Positions 16,752 through 25,575 are shown, counted from the stretch's first letter. The stretch is 64,000 nucleotides of DNA from G963720515 sp963720515 (GCA_963720515.1 OY970397.1:1984001-2048000), one strand, 5' to 3'. A program made the numbers and translations. The notes: a model not told the origin generated them from the sequence alone.

Positions 16752-16837
16752 CCGGCTCGACATCGCGCGCCCGAGAGACGCTCGCCGGCGCTAATCATCG
16801 TGTTGTCCTCGTCCTATGTCAGAGGCCGCGACCCCTC

Positions 16838-16843
16838 TAGGAT
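16838..16843 (+). promoter_or_regulatory. -10 box TAGGAT for leaderless rmlB mRNA
   Basis: TAGGAT ends six bases before the rmlB ATG, with no ribosome site between. This gives rmlB its own promoter in addition to any read-through from rmlACD, 98 bases after rmlD. Confidence 0.5.
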
Positions 16844-16849
16844 CAGGGC

Positions 16850-17836
16850 ATGCGCATCCTCGTCACCGGCGGCGCCGGATTCATCGGGAGCCACTTCGTC
16901 AAGCGCCTCGCTGCGGGCGGTGACGAGGTCGTCGTGCTCGACAAGCTCACCTACTCAGGGAACCCGGCGAACCTCGAGGGCGTCGCCCACGAGTTCCACC
17001 AGGGGGACATCGCGGACGCGGAGGCCGTCGCCAAGGCCGGCGCCGGCTGCGAGGCGATCGTCAACTTCGCCGCCGAGACGCACGTCGACCGCTCCATCCT
17101 CGAGGCCGGAGACTTCATCCGGACGGACGTCTTCGGCACGCACGTCCTCCTCGAATGGACGCGCGAGTCCGGTGCACGGTTCGTCCAGGTCTCGACCGAT
17201 GAGGTCTACGGGGACGTCGAGCCCGGCGCGGCCTCGCGCGAGGGCGACGAGCTCCGTCCGTCGAGCCCGTACGCGGCCTCGAAGGCCGGTGGCGACCTCC
17301 AGGTGCTGGCCTACGTCCGCACCTACGGCGTGAACGCGTCGATCACGCGCGGCTCGAACACCTACGGGTCGAACCAGTACCCGGAGAAGCTCATCCCGCT
17401 CTTCGTCACGAACCTGCTCGACGGCGAGCCGGTGCCGGTCTACGGCGACGGGCGCCAGACGCGCGACTGGCTGCACGCGGACGACCACTGCGCGGCGATC
17501 GAGCTCGTCCTCCGCGTGGGCGGCCCCGGCGAGATCTACAACGTGGGCGGCGGCGAGGAGCTCGAGAACCTCGAGCTGACGCGCCGGCTGCTCGAGCTGA
17601 CCGAGCGCGACGAGACGCTCGTCCGCCACGTCGAGGACCGCCCGGGCCACGACCGACGCTACTCGCTCGACTCCGCGAAGCTGCGTGGCCTCGGGTGGGA
17701 GCCTGCGCGCCGCCTCGCCGACGGCCTCGCCGACACGGTCGCGTGGTACCGCGAGAACCGCGCCTGGTGGGAGCCGCTCAAGTCGGGCGAGTACCGCGCG
17801 TACTACGAGCGTCAATACGCCGAGCGGCTCGGCTAG
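16850..17836 (+). CDS. rmlB: dTDP-glucose 4,6-dehydratase
   Basis: 328 residues of extended SDR fold. RILVTGGAGFIGSHFVK binds NAD, LDKLTYSGN and FAAETHVDRSI are RmlB-specific, STDEVYGD and SPYAASKAGGD provide the catalytic Asp-Glu, Tyr and Lys, and GSNTYGSNQYPEKLIPLF and GDGRQTRDWLHADDH form the sugar-nucleotide site. It converts dTDP-glucose to dTDP-4-keto-6-deoxyglucose. Together with rmlA, rfbC and rmlD the full dTDP-L-rhamnose pathway is present. The stop overlaps the kinase stop on the opposite strand by four bases. Confidence 0.93.
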   Translation: MRILVTGGAGFIGSHFVKRLAAGGDEVVVLDKLTYSGNPANLEGVAHEFHQGDIADAEAVAKAGAGCEAIVNFAAETHVDRSILEAGDFIRTDVFGTHVLLEWTRESGARFVQVSTDEVYGDVEPGAASREGDELRPSSPYAASKAGGDLQVLAYVRTYGVNASITRGSNTYGSNQYPEKLIPLFVTNLLDGEPVPVYGDGRQTRDWLHADDHCAAIELVLRVGGPGEIYNVGGGEELENLELTRRLLELTERDETLVRHVEDRPGHDRRYSLDSAKLRGLGWEPARRLADGLADTVAWYRENRAWWEPLKSGEYRAYYERQYAERLG

Positions 17837-19206
17837 CCGTTCCCCTCGCCGCCGCCGCGGCAGAGCTTCCGCGCCTGGTCGATCTCCTTCCGTTTCCCCT
17901 GGAGCTCCTCGGAGCGCTCGAGGTAGGGGAGCGCCTTGTCGCACTCACCGAGCGCCGCGTAGGCCGCGCCCGCGTCGAAGTACGCGTAGGCCTCGTAGAT
18001 GTCGCCGGTTCCGCGCAGGGTCGCGAGCGCGCGCTCGGCGAGCGAGGCCGCCTGCGCGTAATCGCCGGCACGGAGGGCCGCGGTCGCCTGGTCGGTGAGC
18101 GAGCGGGCGTCGCCGAGCGAGGGCGCGACCGTCGGCGCCGTGGTGGTCACCGTCTCGCGCACGGTCTCGCCCTTGGTCGTCTGCGTCACCGTGATCCTCT
18201 GGGCCGCGGGCTGCGTCGGTGCCGCGGGTGGATCGTCGTTCATGAGCGCGGCCGCGAGGAGCGCCGCTCCGGCACCGGCGGCTAGGAGGAGAAGAAGCAC
18301 CGGGATCCACGCGAGGTTGCGCCGCGGACGCGCCCTCGGAGGAGGAGCGGCGGCCGGGATGACGCGCGTCGCGGCGGTTCCGGCGAGCGCGGCCGCGAGC
18401 GCGTCCACGAAGTCCTTCGCCGTGCGGTAGCGCGAGCGCGGATCCTTGGCGAGCGCACGGTCGAAGACGTGATCCACTGCAACCGGCAGGCCGACGCCGC
18501 GTGCCGAGGCCGGCGGCACCGGCTCGTGGATGTGTGCCGAAGCCTCGGCCGTTGCCGAGCCGCCCTCGAACGGGCGCCCGCCGGTCAGGAGCTCGTAGGC
18601 GACGACGCCGAGTCCGTAGACGTCCGACTCGGGCGTCGCCGGCTCGCCGCGGGCCTGCTCGGGCGAGAGGTAGCCCGCGGTGCCGAGCACCGTGCCCGTG
18701 AGCGTCATGCCCGAGGTCGCCTCGTCCACGACGCGGGCGATCCCGAAATCGGCGACGCGCACCTCGTCGCGGTCGTCGAGCAGCAGGTTGGCGGGCTTCA
18801 CGTCCCGGTGGACGATCCCGTGGCGGTGCGCCTCGTCGAGCGCGGCCGCGGCGCCGCCGAGCCAGGCGAGCGCCTGCGCCTGCGGGACCGGCCCCCTGCT
18901 CGCCCGGTCGGCGAGCGTGCCGCCGGGCAGGTACTCCATGACGATGAAGGGCTGCCCGTCCGCCTCGCCGACGTCGAAGATGGTGACGATGTGCGGGTGG
19001 CCAGAGAGGCGCGCGGCCGCGAGCGCCTCGCGCGTGAAGCGGCGGCGGATCGACTCGTCGCGGGCGAAGCGCTCGGCGAGCACCTTGATCGCGACGCGGC
19101 GGCCGAGCGTCTCGTCGTCGGCCACGTAGATCTCGCCCATCCCGCCCGTGGCGATGCGCTCCGCGCGTAGATAGCGCGCCGGGAGGCCCTGGAGCGTCGA
19201 CGGCAT
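17833..19206 (-). CDS. Receptor-type Ser/Thr protein kinase with extracellular TPR-like part
   Basis: 457 residues. Kinase domain, about 12-275: glycine loop ATGGMGEIYVA (19-29), K41 in VAIKVL, HRD at 133-135 in HGIVHRDVKPANLLL, DFG at 153-155, and GYLSPEQARG. A single transmembrane helix lies near 300-325 (WIPVLLLLLAAGAGAALLAA). The extracellular part begins with a Thr-rich linker (ITVTQTTKGETVRETVTTT) and then helical repeats (SLTDQATAALRAGDYAQA, AYAYFDAGAAYAALGECDKA) that look like TPRs; no PASTA repeats are seen. A TTGACA box lies upstream at 19233-19238. Its signal and targets are unknown; neighbouring genes concern envelope sugars and peptidoglycan. Confidence 0.9.
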   Translation of the reverse strand: MPSTLQGLPARYLRAERIATGGMGEIYVADDETLGRRVAIKVLAERFARDESIRRRFTREALAAARLSGHPHIVTIFDVGEADGQPFIVMEYLPGGTLADRASRGPVPQAQALAWLGGAAAALDEAHRHGIVHRDVKPANLLLDDRDEVRVADFGIARVVDEATSGMTLTGTVLGTAGYLSPEQARGEPATPESDVYGLGVVAYELLTGGRPFEGGSATAEASAHIHEPVPPASARGVGLPVAVDHVFDRALAKDPRSRYRTAKDFVDALAAALAGTAATRVIPAAAPPPRARPRRNLAWIPVLLLLLAAGAGAALLAAALMNDDPPAAPTQPAAQRITVTQTTKGETVRETVTTTAPTVAPSLGDARSLTDQATAALRAGDYAQAASLAERALATLRGTGDIYEAYAYFDAGAAYAALGECDKALPYLERSEELQGKRKEIDQARKLCRGGGEGNG

Positions 19207-19321
19207 CTCTCAGGGATACCAGAGCGCGCACCTGTCAAACGCTGGAACCGACCGGGAGGGTTCAAGGCTTCGTTTAGGTAATCCTTACGACCCCTGGCTA
19301 GCCTCAAACGGGGTTTCCTGC

Positions 19322-20908
19322 GTGACTCGTCGGCTGCTCGCCATCCTTGTCATCGCGCTCTGCGCTGCGCCCGCAGCGGGGGCGGCGCCGCTGTTCGTGG
19401 TCACCGGCCACGGCTGGGGCCACGGGATCGGCATGCCGCAGTACGGGGCGCAGGGCTACGCGCTCAAGGCCGACAAGACCTACGACTGGATCCTGGCGCA
19501 CTACTACCCGGGGACGAAGCTCGAGCCCTCGACCGTGACCTCGGTGCGCGTGCTCGTCGCCGACGGGCGGACACAGCTCACGATTGGCTCCGCGGCCGCG
19601 TTCAGCGCGAAGGACGGAACTAACAAGACGATTCAGATTCCCGCGGGGTCGGTCACGTTCGGACCGGGGCTGCGGATCACCGTCGCCGGGAAGGTGCACG
19701 ACCTCGCCGGCCCGGTGCGGTTCATCCGCGGGACGAGGAACCTCAAGGTCGGCGGCAAGGCGTACCGCGGGGCGCTCGTCGTCCGCTCGTCGGGCGGCCG
19801 CATGTCGGCCGTGAACGAAGTCGGGCTCGACCAGTACGTCTACGGCGTCGTCCCGAACGAAATGCCGTCGGGCTGGGCGCCCGAGGCCCTGAAGGCCCAG
19901 GCCGTGGCGGCCCGCTCCTACGCGCTCGCCTCGAAGAACACGGGCGGCACGTTCGACCTCTACGCGGACACGCGCAGCCAGGTCTACGGCGGCGCCGCCT
20001 CCGAGGATCCGCCCACGACCGCCGCGGTGGACGCGACCGCCGGTCAGATCCTCACGTACGGCGGCAAGGTGGCCCACACGTACTTCCACTCGACCTCGGG
20101 CGGGCGCACGGCCTTCGTGCAGGACATCTGGGGCGGGACCGGCTTCCCGTACCTGGTCTCGGTTCCGGACCCGTACGACACGCTCTCCCCGTACCACAAC
20201 TGGGGCCCGTTCAGATACTCGGCGGCGCAGATGGCGAGGACGCTCGGCGGGTCGGCCCCGCGCGGCGCGCTCCTCGACGCACTCGTCAAGCGGAACAACT
20301 CGCTGCGCGTCCGCAACGTGACGTTCATCGGCGGGAAGGGGACGTCGGTCGTCTCCGGCTCGCTTCTCCAGTCGCGCCTCGGGCTTCGCTCGACCTGGTT
20401 CTCGATCGGCGTCCTCTCGCTCAAGGGGCCGGGCAGGATCACGATCGGCCAGACGGCCCGCCTCCACGGCGTGGCGCGCGGGTTCGCGCAGGCCTGGCTC
20501 GAGCGGCGGACGACGAAGGGCGCCTGGGTGCAGGTCGGGAGGGTGAAGGCCGCCAACGGCCCCGTCGCGTTCTCCCAGCACCCGACCGTGACGACGACCT
20601 ACCGGATCGCCACCGCGAAGGCCAAGGGCCCGTCGGTGAAGGTCGGCGTCGCGCCCGCGGTCACGCTCGCCGTACGGAACGCGCGCCATGCGCTGGCGGG
20701 GGTCGTCGTCCCGAAGCGCGCGGGCATCGTGGTGAAGCTTCAGCGGCTCGTGGACGGGCGCTGGAAGACGATCGCGCAGGATGAGACAGACGCTGCGGGC
20801 CGGTTCCGCGCGCGTCTCGCCGTGAAGCCCGGGACGTACCGGGCGCTTGCGGCACCTGGTGGGGGGCTCGTGCCCGGCGCGAGCGCCTCGCTCACGGTGG
20901 CCCCGTGA
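19322..20908 (+). CDS. Secreted SpoIID/LytB-domain protein
   Basis: 528 residues: signal peptide (MTRRLLAILVIALCAAPAAG), a GWGHGIGMPQYGAQGYA segment typical at the termini of SpoIID-like proteins, the SpoIID core (LVVRSSGGRMSAVNEVGLDQYVYGVVPNEMP, split here at its middle, then ALKAQAVAARSYAL), and two C-terminal beta-sandwich modules from about 360. SpoIID proteins are lytic transglycosylases acting on denuded glycan; non-sporulating relatives are thought to remodel cell wall. The GTG start lies 17 bases after a TAGCCT -10-like box at 19299. The TGA overlaps the start of a subtilase. Confidence 0.82.
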   Translation: MTRRLLAILVIALCAAPAAGAAPLFVVTGHGWGHGIGMPQYGAQGYALKADKTYDWILAHYYPGTKLEPSTVTSVRVLVADGRTQLTIGSAAAFSAKDGTNKTIQIPAGSVTFGPGLRITVAGKVHDLAGPVRFIRGTRNLKVGGKAYRGALVVRSSGGRMSAVNEVGLDQYVYGVVPNEMPSGWAPEALKAQAVAARSYALASKNTGGTFDLYADTRSQVYGGAASEDPPTTAAVDATAGQILTYGGKVAHTYFHSTSGGRTAFVQDIWGGTGFPYLVSVPDPYDTLSPYHNWGPFRYSAAQMARTLGGSAPRGALLDALVKRNNSLRVRNVTFIGGKGTSVVSGSLLQSRLGLRSTWFSIGVLSLKGPGRITIGQTARLHGVARGFAQAWLERRTTKGAWVQVGRVKAANGPVAFSQHPTVTTTYRIATAKAKGPSVKVGVAPAVTLAVRNARHALAGVVVPKRAGIVVKLQRLVDGRWKTIAQDETDAAGRFRARLAVKPGTYRALAAPGGGLVPGASASLTVAP

Positions 20909-22545
20909 AACTCGTCCTCGTCGCGGCGCTCGCGGGCGCGCTCCTCGGCGCGCAGGCCGCGGCGGCCGCGCCGGGGCGGATCTCCGTCGGCCTCGCCGGC
21001 GGTACGGATCCCGCGGCCGTGGCGGACGCGCTCGGCGGCTCGGTCGTCCAGGAACTCGGCCCGCTCGATGCCGCCGTGGTCGCTGTGCCGGACGTGCGCG
21101 CCGCGCTCGCCGACGCCGGCTCACTCGAAGGCGTCGAGTACGTGGAGCCGGACGCGCGCACCCGGACGCTCGCGTTCGCGCCCAACGATCCGCTCCTCCC
21201 GTTCCAGTGGTACCTGCCGGCGATCCACGCGTTCGACGCCTGGACCGCCCTGCCTGCGATGCCGCCGGTGCGCGTGGCGATCGTGGATTCGGGCATCGAC
21301 GGCACCCATCCGGAGTTCCTCGGCCGCATCGCCGCGTCTCGGAGCTTCGTCGGCGGCTCGGCGCTCACGGACAACGTGGGCCACGGCACGGTGATCGCCG
21401 GGGAGATCGCGGGCGCACTCGACAACGGCGAGGGCATCGCCGGCGTGGGGATCCCCGTCCAGCTCGTCGTCGCCAAGGTGACCGACGGGGGCAGCGGCAT
21501 CTCGGTCGCCAACGAGGCGAACGCGATCCGCTGGGCCGTGGACCAGGGTGCGCAGGTCGTGAATCTCAGCCTCGGCGGCCCCCGCGATCCGACGAACCCG
21601 AAGCGGGACTCCTATTCCGCGCTCGAGCACGCGGCGGTCGAGTACGCCGTCGCCCACGGCGTGGTCGTCGTCGCGGCGGCCGGGAACTGCACGGCTACCG
21701 CATGCCCCGAGCAGTACGCGAGTTACCCGGCGGCGCTCCCGCACGTGCTGGGCGTCGGCGCCCTCAACCACACGAGCGAGACGCCGTTCTTCTCGAACCG
21801 CGACAAGGTCTTCGTCGACCTCGCCGCGCCGGGCGTGGACATGGCCTCGACCTACCCGATCCCGAGGTCCGATCCGGAGTGCGAGGCGGTCGGCTACACC
21901 CTCTGCGCTCGGACCGTCACGTACCGGACGCCGCGCGGCACGTCGTTCTCGGCCCCGCTCGCGACCGCCGCGGCCGCCGTCGTCGTCGGCGAGCGCGCGC
22001 GCCTCGGGCTCCCGGCGCTTCGCTCGAACCAGGTCACGTCGCTCCTCGAGGGAAGCGCGGACGACATCGGCGTCGCCGGTCGCGACGCCCGTTCGGGGAA
22101 CGGCCGGCTGAACGTCGGCCGCGCGATCGCGGCGGTGCCGAAGCCGGTTCCGCCCGCCGACGTCCGCGAGCCGAACGACGAGGCCGGCGAGGCGGCCTCG
22201 TTCGGTGCGATCGGCTCGGGCCTCACGGCCGTGCTCGACCGCTGGGACGACCCGCGAGACGTCTACCGCGTGAAGCTTCGGCTCCACCAGCGGATTGCAA
22301 TCCGGCTCCGCGGCGCGGCCGGCGCCCAGGCCGACCTGTATCTCTGGCGGCCGAAGACGATCGCGATCGGCTCCGCCGGTGTCCGCAGCCGCAATCTCGC
22401 CGCGTTCTCGCGGCGGCTCGGCGCGACCGAGCGGATCGTCTTCCGTTCCGGCCGCGCGGGCTGGTTCTTCGTCGAGGTGCGCCAGACGGGCGGCCGCAGC
22501 GGCGTGTACCGGCTCTCGGTGGTGCCGGCGCCGAAGCGGCGCTAG
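20905..22545 (+). CDS. Secreted subtilisin-family (S8) serine peptidase
   Basis: 546 residues with signal peptide (MKLVLVAALAGALLGAQAAA), a short inhibitor-like prodomain to about 95, and an S8 domain with D128 in VAIVDSGIDG, H160 in NVGHGTVIAGE, the oxyanion Asn in VVAAAGNCTA and the nucleophile Ser in RGTSFSAPLA. After the catalytic domain there is a pre-peptidase-type beta module (DDPRDVYRVKLRLHQRIAIRL) often removed on maturation. The GTG overlaps the SpoIID-like gene stop, so wall remodelling and proteolysis are co-expressed. Its 3' end overlaps the antisense acyltransferase by four bases. Confidence 0.9.
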   Translation: MKLVLVAALAGALLGAQAAAAAPGRISVGLAGGTDPAAVADALGGSVVQELGPLDAAVVAVPDVRAALADAGSLEGVEYVEPDARTRTLAFAPNDPLLPFQWYLPAIHAFDAWTALPAMPPVRVAIVDSGIDGTHPEFLGRIAASRSFVGGSALTDNVGHGTVIAGEIAGALDNGEGIAGVGIPVQLVVAKVTDGGSGISVANEANAIRWAVDQGAQVVNLSLGGPRDPTNPKRDSYSALEHAAVEYAVAHGVVVVAAAGNCTATACPEQYASYPAALPHVLGVGALNHTSETPFFSNRDKVFVDLAAPGVDMASTYPIPRSDPECEAVGYTLCARTVTYRTPRGTSFSAPLATAAAAVVVGERARLGLPALRSNQVTSLLEGSADDIGVAGRDARSGNGRLNVGRAIAAVPKPVPPADVREPNDEAGEAASFGAIGSGLTAVLDRWDDPRDVYRVKLRLHQRIAIRLRGAAGAQADLYLWRPKTIAIGSAGVRSRNLAAFSRRLGATERIVFRSGRAGWFFVEVRQTGGRSGVYRLSVVPAPKRR

Positions 22546-23186
22546 GCGCCGAGCAGCTCGTCGGGCGGAACGTCGCGGATCTGGCGCGCCGGGTTGCCGA
22601 CGACCACCGCGCGCGCGGGGACGTCCTTCAGCACGACCGCGCCGGCGCCGACGAAGGCCTCCTCGCCGATCTCGATTCCGGGGAGGAGCACCGCGCCGCC
22701 GCCGATCCGCGCGCCGCGTCGGATCGTCGGGCCCTTCATCAGCTCCAGCCGCTTCTCCGTGCGGCCCATGAAGTTGTCGTTGGTGGTCACGACGCAGGGG
22801 GCGATGAACACGTCCTCCTCGAGCGTCGAGTAGGCGGTGACGTAGGCGTCCGCCTGGATGCGCGTGCGCGCGCCGACGGTCGTGTCGTTCTCGACGAGCG
22901 AGCCGCGGCCGACGACCACGTCGTCGCCGATCTCGCAGCGCTCGCGGACGCACGCCTGGTCGCCGACCACCACGCCGGATCCGAGCCGAGTCCCGGCGAA
23001 GACGATCGCCCCGGCGAGGATCGCACAGCCGTCGCCGACGACGAGCGGCGGAAGGTCCTCGCGCTTCGCGGTCGAGCGGCGCCCGAGCGTCGGCTGCTTG
23101 CCGAGCACGGCGTAGTCGCCGACGACGACGTCCTCTCCGAGCTCGACGCCGGGGTAGACGACCGCGGTCTCGGCGATCTGCGTCAC
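22542..23186 (-). CDS. Left-handed beta-helix acyltransferase (WbpD-like N-acetyltransferase)
   Basis: 214 residues built of hexapeptide repeats (VVYPGVELGEDVVVGDYAVLG, then IGDDVVVGRGSLVENDTTVG and IGGGAVLLPGIEIGEEAFVG, each split into coils). TTNDNFMGR and GNPARQIRDV fit sugar-nucleotide O/N-acetyltransferases of the WbpD/PglD type. The GTG start overlaps the stop of the Gfo/Idh gene. In the WbpB-D-I pathway this step acetylates the 3-amino group of a UDP-GlcNAc-uronate derivative. A generic sugar O-acetyltransferase is the alternative. Confidence 0.8.
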   Translation of the reverse strand: MTQIAETAVVYPGVELGEDVVVGDYAVLGKQPTLGRRSTAKREDLPPLVVGDGCAILAGAIVFAGTRLGSGVVVGDQACVRERCEIGDDVVVGRGSLVENDTTVGARTRIQADAYVTAYSTLEEDVFIAPCVVTTNDNFMGRTEKRLELMKGPTIRRGARIGGGAVLLPGIEIGEEAFVGAGAVVLKDVPARAVVVGNPARQIRDVPPDELLGA

Positions 23187-24178
23187 ACGCGCTCCCGCTC
23201 GAGCGAGCGCTGGAGCTCCTCGAGCGTGCGCACCACCGCGAGCCCGTTCGTCCGTGCGGGCTCGGAGTCGGCCTCGCCGCGCACGAGCGCGAGGAAGTGC
23301 TCGCACTCGAGCCGAAGCGGCTCGTCGTTCGGAATCTTCGGGCTCCAGATGTCGCCGGTGCGTGCCACCCACTCCGCGTACGTGTCGGTCGGGCCCTCCG
23401 GCCACTTGTCGTAGACCGTGATCTTCCGGTCGGAGTCCATGTCGTCGAAGACCGCCATCTTCTGGTCGCCGACGACGGTGAGCTTCCGCATCTTGTGCGG
23501 GTCGAGCCAGGAGAGGTGCATGTGCGCGACGACGCCGGAGGGGAAGTGCAGGTAGCAGAAAACGACGTCCTCAACTCCGGGTGTGAGGAAGGACTCGCCG
23601 CGGGCGACGGCCTCGTCCGGCTCTTCGCCCACGAGGTCGAGGATCACCGAGAGGTCATGGGCGCCGAGGCTCCAGAGGACGTTCTCGTCGCGGCGGATCT
23701 TCCCGTGGTTTTGCCGGTTCCCGTAGACGACGAGTAGACGGCCGAGGTCGCCCGACGCCACGATCTCCTTGAGCGCGCGGACGGCCGGGTGGTAGAGCAG
23801 GAGATGACCCGGCATCAGCGCGAGGCCGCGCTCCTCGGCGAGGGCCGATACGCCCTCGGCGTCGGCGGCGGTCAGGGCGATCGGCTTCTCGACGAAGACG
23901 TGCTTGCCAGCGCGGAGGGCCTGGCGGGCGAGATCTGCGTGCGTCGGTACGGGCGTAGCGATGACGACCGCGTCGAGCGTGTCGTCCTCGAGCAAGTCGT
24001 CGTAGCTCGCGGTTGCCTGCGCCTTGGGGAACCGTGCGCCGTACCGGTCGCGCCGCTCCTCGTCCGTGTCGCAGATCCAGGCGAGCTCGGCGCCCGGCAG
24101 GTCGTCGAAGTTCCGCGCGAGGTTGGGGCCCCAGTAGCCGAGGCCGGCCAGCCCGACCCGGATCCGTTCGCCGCTCAT
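23183..24178 (-). CDS. Gfo/Idh/MocA-family oxidoreductase (WbpB-like)
   Basis: 331 residues. The Rossmann part starts RVGLAGLGYWGPNLARNF, with the GxGxxG loop; GKHVFVEKPIAL carries the conserved EKP lysine and SLGAHDLSVILDL the catalytic-site histidine of the family. The sequence type (GYWGPNLARNF, LMPGHLLLYHPA) is that of WbpB-like UDP-GlcNAcA 3-dehydrogenases. It lies between a UDP-GlcNAc 2-epimerase and the acetyltransferase with four-base overlaps on both sides, so all three act in one sugar-nucleotide route. Confidence 0.85.
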   Translation of the reverse strand: MSGERIRVGLAGLGYWGPNLARNFDDLPGAELAWICDTDEERRDRYGARFPKAQATASYDDLLEDDTLDAVVIATPVPTHADLARQALRAGKHVFVEKPIALTAADAEGVSALAEERGLALMPGHLLLYHPAVRALKEIVASGDLGRLLVVYGNRQNHGKIRRDENVLWSLGAHDLSVILDLVGEEPDEAVARGESFLTPGVEDVVFCYLHFPSGVVAHMHLSWLDPHKMRKLTVVGDQKMAVFDDMDSDRKITVYDKWPEGPTDTYAEWVARTGDIWSPKIPNDEPLRLECEHFLALVRGEADSEPARTNGLAVVRTLEELQRSLERERV

Positions 24179-25242
24179 CGGCGGCCCATCGTACCGAGGA
24201 GCGCCGCGATCCTCTCCGAGGCGTGTCCGTCGCCGTAGAGCTCCGGGTGCTCCGGGGGGCGGGCGGCTGTGCGGACGGCGGCGACGATGCGCGCCGGATC
24301 CGTCCCGGTGAGCGTGTTCCAGCCGGCGTCCACGGTCTCCGTCCACTCGGTCGTCTCGCGGAGCGTCACGCACGGGACGCCGAACCAGTACGCCTCCTTC
24401 TGCACGCCGCCCGAGTCGGTCGCGATGACGCGGGCCTGCGAGGCGAGCGCGGCGAAGTCGAGGTAGCCGGCGGGCGGGCGGAGACGGACGTTCGCCGGGA
24501 GCTCGATGCCCTCGTCGGCGAGCAGCGCGCCGGTGCGCGGGTGCGCGGGGAAGACGACCGGCTCGTCGAGCTCGGCGAGCGCGGCCGCAACGGCGCGCAG
24601 CGGCTCCGGTCGGACGTTCGCCTCGCGGTGGAGCGTGAGGACGGTGTACGCACCGGGCTCAACCCCGGCGTCCGCGAGCGCGCTCGACCGCTCGCGCGCG
24701 ATCGGCCCGAGGCGCAGGTTCGCGTCGTACATGACGTCGCCGACCTGGTGGACGCCCTCCGTGATCCCCTCGCGCCGGAGGTTCTCGACAGCCGTGTCGC
24801 TCGGTGCGAAAAGGACGGTGGAGAGCTGGTCGACGAGCACGCGGTTCAGCTCCTCCGGCATCGTCCGGTCGAACGATCGGAGCCCTGCCTCGACGTGGAC
24901 GACGGGAACGTCGAGCTTCGCCGCGGCGAGCGCGCCGGCCAGGGTCGAGTTGGTGTCGCCGTAGACGAGCGTCGCGTCGGGTCGCTCGGCGAGTACGGCC
25001 TGCTCGATCCCGGGGAGCATCCGCGCGGTCTGCTCGGCATGCGTGCCGGAGCCCGTCTCGAGGCGATGCTTGGGCGGCTCGAGGCCGAGCTCCTCGAAGA
25101 AGACCTGCGAGAGCTCCGGGTCGTAGTGCTGGCCCGTGTGGAGGACGACCTCGTCGATGCCGGCGGTTCGGAATGCCTCTGACAGGGGAGCGGACTTGAT
25201 GAATTGCGGCCGGTTGCCGACGACTGAAAGGACAGAGCGCAC
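24175..25242 (-). CDS. wecB: UDP-N-acetylglucosamine 2-epimerase, non-hydrolysing (WecB/WbpI type)
   Basis: 355 residues. Landmarks are VVGNRPQFIK, HTGQHYD, YGDTNSTLAG, VHVEAGLRSFD, and the C-terminal UDP-site segment TDSGGVQKEAYWFGVPCVTL followed by RETTEWTE. The enzyme interconverts UDP-GlcNAc and UDP-ManNAc or, as WbpI, a diacetamido-uronate analogue. It is the first gene of the three-gene operon and has a TACATT -10 box eight bases before its GTG. WbpI function is favoured by the two downstream genes, but ManNAc synthesis for a simpler polymer is also possible. Confidence 0.88.
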   Translation of the reverse strand: MRSVLSVVGNRPQFIKSAPLSEAFRTAGIDEVVLHTGQHYDPELSQVFFEELGLEPPKHRLETGSGTHAEQTARMLPGIEQAVLAERPDATLVYGDTNSTLAGALAAAKLDVPVVHVEAGLRSFDRTMPEELNRVLVDQLSTVLFAPSDTAVENLRREGITEGVHQVGDVMYDANLRLGPIARERSSALADAGVEPGAYTVLTLHREANVRPEPLRAVAAALAELDEPVVFPAHPRTGALLADEGIELPANVRLRPPAGYLDFAALASQARVIATDSGGVQKEAYWFGVPCVTLRETTEWTETVDAGWNTLTGTDPARIVAAVRTAARPPEHPELYGDGHASERIAALLGTMGRR

Positions 25243-25250
25243 TGCGCGCG

Positions 25251-25256
25251 AATGTA
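25251..25256 (-). promoter_or_regulatory. -10 box TACATT for the wecB operon
   Basis: On the minus strand TACATT lies eight bases before the GTG of wecB, compatible with a start of transcription at or within two bases of the start codon. Confidence 0.45.
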
Positions 25257-25268
25257 TCGAGTCCCACG

Positions 25269-25400
25269 ATGACCAAGCATCTTCTTCTCACCGGCGCCTC
25301 GCTCCTCGCGGTCGGCTACCGCGCCGGCCGTGACGTCCAGTGGTACGTGACACGCCGTCTGCACGACGCGGCCGAGACGCACAAGCCGCGCAGCGCGTAG
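25269..25400 (+). CDS. Small hypothetical protein, 43 residues
   Basis: ATG to TAG, 43 codons: MTKHLLLTGASLLAVGYRAG, then RDVQWYVTRRLHDAAETH and a basic end KPRSA. The N-terminal third is hydrophobic and could be a short membrane anchor or part of a signal sequence; the rest is amphipathic. Codon third positions are strongly G/C as in real genes of the region. It is divergent from wecB, with 26 bases between the starts. I do not recognise a family; a chance frame remains possible. Confidence 0.5.
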   Translation: MTKHLLLTGASLLAVGYRAGRDVQWYVTRRLHDAAETHKPRSA

Positions 25401-25408
25401 CCCCGTTT

Positions 25409-25530
25409 CGGCACAGCTCGCGGCGAATCGGCACGGTCGCGTGACAGACACGCGCGGGCTTCCCCGATAGCCTCGACAGCGGGCGGCGGGCGGAGAGGTC
25501 CCCACCCTGGGAGGGGCTGTGCGCGGGGGA
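25409..25530 (+). repeat. Structured intergenic element, copy B
   Basis: This matches the leader at 1355-1460 (see copy A). It has CGGCACAG and ATCGGCAC boxes, TTCCCCGATAGCCTC with a TAGCCT -10-like box at 25468-25473, ACAGCGGG, GGCGGGCGGA, then TCCCCACCC and GGGAGGGG, which pair as a hairpin with a single mismatch. The hairpin arms differ from copy A yet still pair. No coding sequence follows directly: the next feature is tRNA-Lys, so this copy could be a free-standing small RNA. Confidence 0.5.
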
Positions 25531-25575
25531 CGCGGCGCCGGTCGGAACGTCGGAGGCCGGGCGTCCGGACGCCGC

